NCBI GenBank assembly: GCA_012517815.1
Contig: JAAYUF010000074.1
Coordinates: 1-41,802, forward strand
Length of the DNA: 41,802 nt
Reading direction: 5' to 3'
DNA from: Clostridiales bacterium
GTDB lineage: Bacteria; Bacillota; Clostridia; Christensenellales; Aristaeellaceae
The position numbers were made by a program, and so were the translations under genes. The first letter of the stretch is position 1. Every line of letters starts with the position of its first letter. Below the pieces are notes generated by a model that was given only the letters and a program-made list of their open reading frames with translations, made no database searches and was not told the DNA's origin. Shown here one piece after another: positions 17,074 to 23,621 of this stretch.

Positions 17074-17208
17074 GGGTTACCGAAATGGAAAACACGAATG
17101 CGACCCGGGAAGAAGCCGCCCCCAGAATGCAAGCCATCAAATAAAAACAGGAAAAGGGGTTACCGAAATGGAAAACATGAATGCGACCCGGGAAGAAGCC
17201 GTCCCCAC
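17074..17208 (+). repeat. Duplicated translation-start region (52 bp, two copies)
   Basis: About 52 bp covering the region just before the ATG and the first 14 or so codons of the gene at 17168 occurs twice, at about 17074-17125 and 17157-17208, 83 bp apart, with only two or three differences. The first copy diverges abruptly after the codons for MENTNATREEAAP. It looks like a relic of a tandem gene duplication or an unequal exchange with a paralogue. Confidence 0.85.
17085..17144 (+). pseudogene. 19-codon remnant of the duplicated gene start
   Basis: The upstream copy of the duplication encodes a short frame (MENTNATREEAAPRMQAIK) ending in TAA, 23 bp before the ATG of the intact gene. The first 13 residues match the intact gene except for Met4 to Thr and Val12 to Ala. 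It may be a dead fragment, or it may be translated as an upstream ORF, since it keeps the same upstream context as the real gene. Confidence 0.55.
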
Positions 17209-18328
17209 GCCGGCCGGCGCGTCCGCGCAAGCCGACCCGGCGGCGCAGCCCGCCGTGCCGGAAGAACCCGCCGAATCCGGCAAACAGCCCAAACCCCGAA
17301 AAATGCGCAGGCGCCGCGCCCGGGCGATCCTGCTGGTGCTCACGGGGCTGCTGGGCGTGCTCCTCGTCATCGGCGAATGGAAATCGATACAAAACCTGCT
17401 GAACGTTTACGGCGTCGTGCCCCTGGAGAACAGCCTGACCTCGGAAGACGGCTGGCTGTACGCAAAGCGCGCGTGGACTGACGGGCTTACCCTGCTGGGG
17501 CTGCGCGCTTCCAGCCCCTACGCGGGGGAAAGCCGGCTGGCGCTCCCCGCGGAGATCGACGGGCAACCGGTGACAACCGTTAACTGGGATTTCAGCGAAC
17601 GGCTCCCGCACCCCCGGTGGATCAGGCAACTCGTGGTGCCGTCCAGCATTACCGTCGTCAACTATCACGCGTTCCTGCGGCTTGCCAATCTGGAAACCTT
17701 CGAAGGCGGAGAAAAGATCACCTACATGAGCTTTGCGGGCACATTCAACCGGGCTTCCCCCTTTTTCCGGGAGAACGTGCGAAAAAATTCGCTGATCATG
17801 GGGGACGGCCTCCTTGTGCACGCCATGTTTGACGAGCTGGACGCGCCCGACGCGGACGTCCGGTCGGGAACGGTTACCGTTCCCGATGGGGTGAAGGCGA
17901 TCGCACTGTACGCGCTGGACTCGGCCAACGGGGTTGAGAGCCACACGAGCACGGTTACGGACATTCGCCTGCCCCAAGGCGTTCACCTGATGTCCTTTTC
18001 GCTGGACTTTTTCAACGGCAAAACCCTGACCATCCCCGACGGCGCGTATCTGGAAAACGGCGTCCTCGGCATGGAATGGCCCGATCAGCTGACGGATATT
18101 TGGATCGGGACCAATGTGCAGGTGGAAGAGTCTGCCTTTCTGGGGAATCTGGGTTATGCTTCGGAAACCTTTCACGGCACGCTCCATCTGGCGGACGGCG
18201 CTACCCTGACTTCGCTGATGCGCTTCATCAGCGGGGATTCTGAGATCAGCTATACGCTGGACTGCCAGCGCGGCGCCGTGCCGGATGATCAGATCCCCTC
18301 CGGGGTCAGGGTGGTGTACCGGGACTAG
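17168..18328 (+). CDS. Membrane-anchored protein with BspA-like (LRR_5-like) repeats
   Basis: 386 residues. The N-terminal cytoplasmic tail of about 50 residues is rich in Ala, Pro and Glu and ends in PRKMRRRRAR. One TM helix (about 51-69: AILLVLTGLLGVLLVIGEW) follows, then an extracellular region. That region has beta-repeat-like stretches such as IRQLVVPSSITVVNYHAF, VTVPDGVKAIALYAL and IRLPQGV, resembling irregular BspA-type leucine-rich repeats found on surface proteins of gut bacteria. Function unknown; surface binding is an inference. Its start region is duplicated just upstream. A very long palindrome follows. Confidence 0.7.
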   Translation: MENMNATREEAVPTPAGASAQADPAAQPAVPEEPAESGKQPKPRKMRRRRARAILLVLTGLLGVLLVIGEWKSIQNLLNVYGVVPLENSLTSEDGWLYAKRAWTDGLTLLGLRASSPYAGESRLALPAEIDGQPVTTVNWDFSERLPHPRWIRQLVVPSSITVVNYHAFLRLANLETFEGGEKITYMSFAGTFNRASPFFRENVRKNSLIMGDGLLVHAMFDELDAPDADVRSGTVTVPDGVKAIALYALDSANGVESHTSTVTDIRLPQGVHLMSFSLDFFNGKTLTIPDGAYLENGVLGMEWPDQLTDIWIGTNVQVEESAFLGNLGYASETFHGTLHLADGATLTSLMRFISGDSEISYTLDCQRGAVPDDQIPSGVRVVYRD

Positions 18329-18390
18329 CGCTGCCGCGCGTGGACGGGCATCCGCGCATGGGTTCTGCCGGCTTTCATCCAACCATGCCC

Positions 18391-18442
18391 AAACCCAGTA
18401 GCCGCCTGTGTTGATCGCTCGACACAGGCGGCTACTGGGTTT
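18391..18442. terminator. 21-bp perfect palindrome, probable bidirectional terminator
   Basis: 18391-18411 is perfectly complementary to 18422-18442 with a 10-nt loop; the stem begins with AAA and ends with TTT. It lies between the plus-strand surface gene and the minus-strand small membrane gene, as expected for a shared terminator. The stem is unusually long and perfect, and it marks the boundary of the AT-rich island. Confidence 0.7.
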
Positions 18443-18554
18443 CTAAATGCAACATACGATTGATGTTCTTAATCGCAACCACTGAATTCTTGGTGCTATG
18501 AGAACCAATGAACTTGATAATTTTCGATTCTTACTCGTGTAATGTAGGTTGATC
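18443..18554 (-). other. AT-rich stretch with a short open frame, possible gene remnant
   Basis: The minus strand has a 34-codon frame between two stops that runs into the palindrome. It contains SKIIKFIGSHSTKNSVVAI and ends HLETQ. Composition and wording look like real protein, but it has no start codon or binding site, and I cannot assign a family. It could be the tail of a degraded mobile-element gene. Confidence 0.25.
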
Positions 18555-18911
18555 CTAAATGCTGTTCATTCTCTGAAGACTCGAGGATATTTCTTGCAGA
18601 TAGTGAATTTGAGATTTATAGTACCTATCGCTATTCATTGAATACAATGTCATGAAAAAGAGGAGTATACCCCCTATAATAGAAATAGCCTTTAGTGCGA
18701 GCACTCCACCCATGTAGCCTGCTTTCAACGAGGCTTCCATTTGGTAATTATACGCATCGCCGCCAACATATTCTTCGCCACTAATATCCATCCATGTATT
18801 GTCATATGCATAACTGCTTACTAGTAAACGCTTTTCCGGTGTGGGATACGCAACCCCAGAAATTATCAAAGCAATAGCAATGATGATGCCCGACACATGC
18901 CACTTTTTCAT
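18555..18911 (-). CDS. Small membrane protein of unknown function in an AT-rich island
   Basis: 118 residues. The start ATG at 18911 follows AGGAAG; the frame is open to 18959. It begins MKKWHVSG with a helix at about 6-24 (a signal anchor), then an extracytoplasmic stretch with VSSYAYDNTWMDISGEEYVGG, a second helix at about 70-92 (ALKAISIIGGILLFFMTLYS) and a cytoplasmic tail, LQEISSSLQRMNSI. The codon use is clearly more AT-rich than its neighbours, suggesting transfer. I know no family for it. Confidence 0.6.
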   Translation of the reverse strand: MKKWHVSGIIIAIALIISGVAYPTPEKRLLVSSYAYDNTWMDISGEEYVGGDAYNYQMEASLKAGYMGGVLALKAISIIGGILLFFMTLYSMNSDRYYKSQIHYLQEISSSLQRMNSI

Positions 18912-19042
18912 TGAACCACTTCCTGTTAGGTTTATAGTATATAATATCAAATAATCCAAAAATAGTCAAACTTTTGTCGTCGTACACGATCACTCGCCTC
19001 CCGGCAACGTAAAGTTCCCCTTGCAGCCTAACCTTAGCGTTT

Positions 19043-19076
19043 GGGGTTGACAACCCCCGCCCCGCATGGCTACAAT
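19043..19076 (+). promoter_or_regulatory. Promoter of the AraC regulator with palindrome over the -35
   Basis: -35 TTGACA (19047-19052), 18-bp spacer, -10 TACAAT (19071-19076). A palindrome, GGGGTTG-a-CAACCCC (19043-19057), covers the -35 box, so a protein bound there would block RNA polymerase; autoregulation is possible. The expected start of transcription is about 19,083, only 20 nt before the GTG. Confidence 0.65.
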
Positions 19077-19102
19077 GCCAGTACAGAGGCAGGTGTTCAG
19101 CC

Positions 19103-20044
19103 GTGAAAAAGGCCAAGCGTGAAACCGTCGAGTACCGCTATTATGAGATGCCCTCGGATATTCCCGTGCTGGCACTGCTGGGGGAGAACTGGATTCGGCC
19201 CTACGGCGAACTGGGACCGGAGGCGCTGCATTTCCATAACCATCTGGAAATCGGCTTTTGCTATGAGGGGCACGGCACGCTGGTCATTGAGGAGCAAACC
19301 AAGCGCTACCAGCCGGGCACCTATTCGATCATCCCGCATAACGTGTGCCATACCACCGTCAGCGACGGCGGAATGCTCTGCCGCTGCGAATACCTGTTTA
19401 TCGACGTGGAGTCGTTTCTGGAAAGCATGTACCCCGGCGACCGCCGCTTTGCCGAACGGATGGCGCGAATGGTCAACCAGCGCGCGCTGGTGGGCTGCGC
19501 GCAGGACAACCCCAAGCTTCCGCAGCTGATCCTCGCGCTGATCGACGAAATGCGCCAGAAGCGGCCGTTCTACCTCATGAGCGCGCGCGGGCTGCTGCTG
19601 ACGCTGCTGATTGAGCTGGCCCGCGCCGGGGAGGACGGCCAAGCCAAGACGCCTTCGCCCCGGGCGGAGCGCAACCTTGTGATTCTGGACGCGCTCAACT
19701 ACGTGAACAGCCGCTATAACGAGGATTTGAAAATCCGGTCGCTGGCCGAGGCGTGCCACATGAGCGAGACGCATTTCCGCCGCGTGTTCCGGGAAATCAT
19801 GTCCATCGGCCCGCTGGAATACATCAACATCGTGCGGGTGGAGATGGCCTGCAACATGCTGCGCGCCACCGATTATAGCATGGATACCATCGCCCGCCGC
19901 TCCGGCTACCCCACGATGACCACGTTTGACCGCAACTTCCGGCGCGTCACGGGCTGTTCGCCCCTGCAATGGAAGAAAAACCCGAGCAACTACGAGCAGA
20001 AGCTGCGCAACTACCGGATCGCCGCGTTTCAGGGCTGGCGTTAG
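19103..20044 (+). CDS. AraC family transcriptional regulator
   Basis: 313 residues. The N-terminal cupin-like sensing domain contains HFHNHLEIGFCYEGHGTLVIEE and PGTYSIIPHNVCHT, the usual AraC arabinose-binding fold pattern. The C-terminal double helix-turn-helix starts at NYVNSRYNEDLKIRSLAEACHMSETHFRRVF and ends with RRSGYPTMTTFDRNFRRVTGCSPLQW. The start is GTG at 19103. It is transcribed toward the sugar importer and two GH2 genes that begin about 370 bp downstream and is their most likely sugar-responsive activator. Inducer unknown; a galactoside is plausible. Confidence 0.92.
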   Translation: MKKAKRETVEYRYYEMPSDIPVLALLGENWIRPYGELGPEALHFHNHLEIGFCYEGHGTLVIEEQTKRYQPGTYSIIPHNVCHTTVSDGGMLCRCEYLFIDVESFLESMYPGDRRFAERMARMVNQRALVGCAQDNPKLPQLILALIDEMRQKRPFYLMSARGLLLTLLIELARAGEDGQAKTPSPRAERNLVILDALNYVNSRYNEDLKIRSLAEACHMSETHFRRVFREIMSIGPLEYINIVRVEMACNMLRATDYSMDTIARRSGYPTMTTFDRNFRRVTGCSPLQWKKNPSNYEQKLRNYRIAAFQGWR

Positions 20045-20207
20045 CCGGGGTGGGGCCGGCCGCGCCATGCCTGCGGCGTGGCGGTTCGGGCAAGCCGGCC
20101 GGGACCTTGGCGCGTTGGCCGTATGCCGGCAGGGCAGCCCGGTTTGTATTGTACCGAATTTGCCTAATAAGAGGGCGAAAAAGGCCAAAAACGTGAATAT
20201 GTTTGGT

Positions 20208-20241
20208 ATATGGCTGTATTGTCGCCATATCATCCATGGCG
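20208..20241 (+). promoter_or_regulatory. Overlapping palindromes upstream of the second importer
   Basis: ATATGGC (20208-20214) pairs with GCCATAT (20224-20230), and CGCCAT (20223-20228) pairs with ATGGCG (20236-20241). The two palindromes overlap, in the intergenic AT-richer stretch about 180-210 bp before the binding-protein start. They are a candidate site for the AraC regulator. I cannot fix the -35/-10 elements with confidence. Confidence 0.4.
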
Positions 20242-20416
20242 ATGGTCGAAAATGCATCATTTGTGATTGAAAATAATGCCAAACGCAACAACGATTATGG
20301 TACGATTCACCCATGAAAAGTCGGTTTGATTGTGAGAAATGACGGGGCACCGCGGCAAGCGGCCCCATCTTTCCGCGAACGATAACCGCCTTGAGAAACG
20401 AACAGGAGGAATCATC

Positions 20417-21694
20417 ATGAAGAAGCTGGTTGCCGTACTGCTTGTGCTCGTCATGGCACTGTCGCTGACGTCCGTACCCGCCTTCGCCGAAGCGGGCAGC
20501 CACAAGCTGACCGTCTGGTGCTGGGATCCCGCGTTCAATATCTACGCGATGCAGGAAGCCGCCAAGTTCTACAAGGAAGTCGATCCCGCCTTCGAGCTGG
20601 AAGTGATCGAAACCCCGTGGAACGATCTGCAGACCAAGCTGACCACCGCCGGCATGGCGGGGGACTACAGCACCCTGCCCGACATCTTCCTCTGCCAGGA
20701 TAACGCCTTCCAGAAAAACGTGATGGCGTTCCCCGACATGTTCACCGACCTGACCGCCAGCGGCATCGATTTCACGCAGTTTGGCGCCGCCAAGACCGCC
20801 TACTCCGTGATCGACGGCAAGAACTACGGCGTGCCCTTCGATAACGGCGCCGTCATCCAGGCCGTGCGCACCGATATCCTGGAGCAGGCCGGCTACACCG
20901 TCGCCGACCTGACCGATATCGACTGGAACCGCTACATCGAGATCGGCGAGGATGTGCTCGCCAAGACCGGCAAGCCCATGCTCAGCAGCACCGCCGGCGA
21001 GCCCGACATGGTCATGATCATGCTGCAAAGCGCAGGCGCCAGCCTCTTTGACGCCGAGGGCAAGCCCGCCATCGCCGGCAACGACGTGGTCAAGAAGGCC
21101 ATTGAGCTCTACGCCACGCTGGTGCAAAAGGGCATCCTTGTGGAAGTGACCGGCTGGGACGGCTATATCGGCACGCTGGTCAACGGCACCGTGGCCGGCA
21201 CCATCAACGGCTGCTGGATCATGGCTTCCATCCAGACCGCCAAGGATCAGGCGGGCAAGTGGGCCGTGACCAACATGCCCAAGCTGCCCGACGTGGAAAG
21301 CGCCACCAACTACTCCAACAACGGCGGCTCGTCCTGGGCTGTCAGCGCCAACTGCAAGGACACCGCGTTGGCCTTCGACTTCCTGGCCAAGACGTATGCC
21401 GGCAGCGTCGCCTTCTACGAGGATATCCTCCCCTCCAGCGGCGCGCTGGCCACCTACCTGCCGGCCGGCCAGAGCGACGTGTACGCCGCGCCGCAGGAAT
21501 TCTTCGGCGGCGATACGGTGTTTGCCAAGATCACCGAGTTCGCTGGCAAGATTCCCAGCAACTACACCGGCGCCTACTACTATGAGGCGCGCGACGCCAT
21601 CACCGTGGCGATCACCGCCATCATGGCCGGCGGGGATGCGGACGCGGCGCTTTCCGAGGCGCAGAGCACGGTGGAGTTCGCCCAGGGCGTGTGA
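20417..21694 (+). CDS. Extracellular sugar-binding protein (ABC family 1)
   Basis: Substrate-binding subunit of the second importer, 425 residues. The signal peptide has a type I site (SVPAFA-EA, about residue 24) and, as in the first importer, no lipobox cysteine. The mature sequence follows the SBP_bac_1 plan: LTVWCWDPAFNIYAMQEA, then DGKNYGVPFDNGAVIQAVRTD and GTVAGTINGCWIMASIQ. The start ATG at 20417 follows AGGAGG; the frame is open from 20339 but unlike the family. Co-occurrence with two GH2 enzymes suggests a galactoside or another oligosaccharide as ligand. Confidence 0.93.
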   Translation: MKKLVAVLLVLVMALSLTSVPAFAEAGSHKLTVWCWDPAFNIYAMQEAAKFYKEVDPAFELEVIETPWNDLQTKLTTAGMAGDYSTLPDIFLCQDNAFQKNVMAFPDMFTDLTASGIDFTQFGAAKTAYSVIDGKNYGVPFDNGAVIQAVRTDILEQAGYTVADLTDIDWNRYIEIGEDVLAKTGKPMLSSTAGEPDMVMIMLQSAGASLFDAEGKPAIAGNDVVKKAIELYATLVQKGILVEVTGWDGYIGTLVNGTVAGTINGCWIMASIQTAKDQAGKWAVTNMPKLPDVESATNYSNNGGSSWAVSANCKDTALAFDFLAKTYAGSVAFYEDILPSSGALATYLPAGQSDVYAAPQEFFGGDTVFAKITEFAGKIPSNYTGAYYYEARDAITVAITAIMAGGDADAALSEAQSTVEFAQGV

Positions 21695-21722
21695 TCCCGG
21701 ATGACCGACCCGACCCACGTCG

Positions 21723-21753
21723 GCGGGGGAACGTCCACGCAGCGTTCCCCCGC
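21723..21753 (+). terminator. Intercistronic hairpin after binding-protein gene
   Basis: An 11-bp stem GCGGGGGAACG / CGTTCCCCCGC (21723-21733 with 21743-21753) with a 9-nt loop, followed by TTTCCC. It sits between binding protein and permeases, as at 5538-5570, and probably reduces transcription into the downstream genes. Confidence 0.75.
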
Positions 21754-21806
21754 TTTCCCATCGGGGCGGCCGGAATCTTCCAAACGAAGCGAAGGGGGAG
21801 CGCGCC

Positions 21807-22724
21807 GTGAATCACATGGATATCAAGGCCAAAGCGCCCGCAAAGCGCAGGCTGTCGCTGCAAAAGAAACAGAACCTCGTCGGCTGGGCGTTTCTGCTGC
21901 CCGCCGCGCTGCTGATCGTCTGGATGTGTTTCTATCCGATGCTCAAGGCGCTGCTGCTGTCCTTCCAGTCCGGGCAGGGCGCGCGGCTGAGCTTCGCCGG
22001 GCTTAAGAACTACGCCTTTTTGCTCAAGGACAGCGTCTTTCAGCAGGCGCTGAAAAACAACTTCATCTATCTGCTGATCCAGGTGCCCATCATGCTGATG
22101 CTGGCGCTGATGCTGGCGGCCCTGCTCAACAACCGGAAGCTGAAGCTGCGCGGGCTGTACCGCACGGCCATCTTCCTGCCCTGCGCGACGTCGCTGGTGT
22201 CGGTGTCGCTCATTTTCCGCTCGATGTTCGCGGTGGGCGGGTTTGTCAACGTCACGCTGATGCGCCTGGGGATGATCCAGAACGATATCAACTGGATCAA
22301 CGGCAGCGGCGAAACTGCGCGCGCCGTGATCATCATCGCGCTCATCTGGCGCTGGACAGGTTACAACATGGTTTTCTACTTAAGCGGCCTTCAGAATATC
22401 GATTCCACCCTCTACGAAGCCGCCTACATCGACGGGGCGAACCCCCTGCAGCAGTTCCGCAGGATCACGGTGCCGCTGCTCAGGCCCACCATCCTGCTCA
22501 CGGTGATCCTTTCCACCAACGGCACGCTCCAGCTGTTTGACGAGTCCTTCAACCTGACGCGGGGCGGGCCGTCCAACCTGTCCATCACCATGAGCCACTA
22601 CATCTACCGTACCTCGTTTGAAAACGTGCCCAAATTCGGTTACGCGGCCGCGATGAGCTATGTGGTGTTTATCCTGGTGGCGGTCCTGGCGCTGGTGCAG
22701 ATGAGAGTGGGTGACAAGCGGTGA
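21807..22724 (+). CDS. Sugar ABC transporter permease (MalF/LacF-like)
   Basis: 305 residues with six membrane helices. It starts with a basic tail (KAPAKRRLSLQKKQNLVGW) leading into the first helix, FLLPAALLIVWMCFYPML. The EAA loop is YEAAYIDGANPLQQFRRITVPLL. The start is GTG at 21807, preceded by a GGGGAG run. It overlaps the next gene by four bases (GTGA), so the two permeases are translationally coupled. Confidence 0.93.
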   Translation: MNHMDIKAKAPAKRRLSLQKKQNLVGWAFLLPAALLIVWMCFYPMLKALLLSFQSGQGARLSFAGLKNYAFLLKDSVFQQALKNNFIYLLIQVPIMLMLALMLAALLNNRKLKLRGLYRTAIFLPCATSLVSVSLIFRSMFAVGGFVNVTLMRLGMIQNDINWINGSGETARAVIIIALIWRWTGYNMVFYLSGLQNIDSTLYEAAYIDGANPLQQFRRITVPLLRPTILLTVILSTNGTLQLFDESFNLTRGGPSNLSITMSHYIYRTSFENVPKFGYAAAMSYVVFILVAVLALVQMRVGDKR

Positions 22725-23533
22725 AGCGCAAGCTTGCCAACGTGCTGGTCTATGTGTTCCTGACGGTGGTTGCTCTGTTATCCGTGTTTCCGCTCGTGTG
22801 GATGGCCGTATCCGCCACCAACGACAGCCAGACCGTCCTGAGCGGTTCGCTGACGCCGGGCCGGCACCTGCTGGATAACTACCGAAACCTGCTGGCCAAC
22901 CAGGACGTCTGGAAGGCGATGAGCAACTCCCTGGTCTATTCGCTCAGCCAGACCCTGCTGGCGCTGGTCATCTGCTCGTTTGCCGGTTACGGGTTTGAGA
23001 TTTTCCACACCCGCAACAAGGATCGCCTGATGAGCGTCCTGCTGCTGGCCATGATGGTGCCGCTGGCCGCCACCATGGTGCCCCTGTTCCAGATGATGAG
23101 CAAGATGGGCTTCCTCAACACCGCCGCGGGCTTTGTGCTGCCCTCGGTTTCCACGCCGTTTTTAATCATGATGTTCCGCCAGAGCGCCCGCGCCTTCCCG
23201 CACGATATCATCGAGGCGGCGCGCATCGACGGCCTGGGCGAGATCCGCATCTTCCTGCGCATGTTCTTTCCCACCATGCGTTCCACCTACGCCGCCGCCA
23301 TGACCATCACCTTCATGAACGCGTGGAACAACTACCTCTGGCCCAAGGTGATCATGCAGACCAACGACGCCATGACCATGCCGATGCTCACCGCCAACCT
23401 GATGTCCGGCTATGTGGTGGATTACGGCATGCTGATGGTGGCGGTGCTCCTGAGCACGCTGCCCACGGTGGTCATCTTCTTCCTGCTGCAAAAGAGCTTT
23501 ACCGAGGGCATCGCGGGCGCTGTCAAGGGCTGA
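22721..23533 (+). CDS. Carbohydrate ABC transporter permease (MalG/LacG-like)
   Basis: 270 residues, six helices. The EAA loop is IEAARIDGLGEIRIFLRMFFP, and the end FTEGIAGAVKG is typical. The start is GTG at 22721, overlapping the upstream stop. Partner of the permease at 21,807; the ATPase is not encoded here. An 88-bp gap separates it from the first GH2 gene, which carries its own binding site. Confidence 0.93.
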   Translation: MKRKLANVLVYVFLTVVALLSVFPLVWMAVSATNDSQTVLSGSLTPGRHLLDNYRNLLANQDVWKAMSNSLVYSLSQTLLALVICSFAGYGFEIFHTRNKDRLMSVLLLAMMVPLAATMVPLFQMMSKMGFLNTAAGFVLPSVSTPFLIMMFRQSARAFPHDIIEAARIDGLGEIRIFLRMFFPTMRSTYAAAMTITFMNAWNNYLWPKVIMQTNDAMTMPMLTANLMSGYVVDYGMLMVAVLLSTLPTVVIFFLLQKSFTEGIAGAVKG

Positions 23534-23621
23534 ACCTTCGCAGCCCGACCCGGCACCCAACGCAAACGGACCAAGGCGACGCCATCCGCGGCCTTGGTTC
23601 TTCCTTGAAAAGGAGAACACC

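Noticed and set aside
18391-18442. Insertion-sequence terminal inverted repeats
   Set aside because: The arms are only 10 bp apart, so there is no element between them; a terminator hairpin is simpler.
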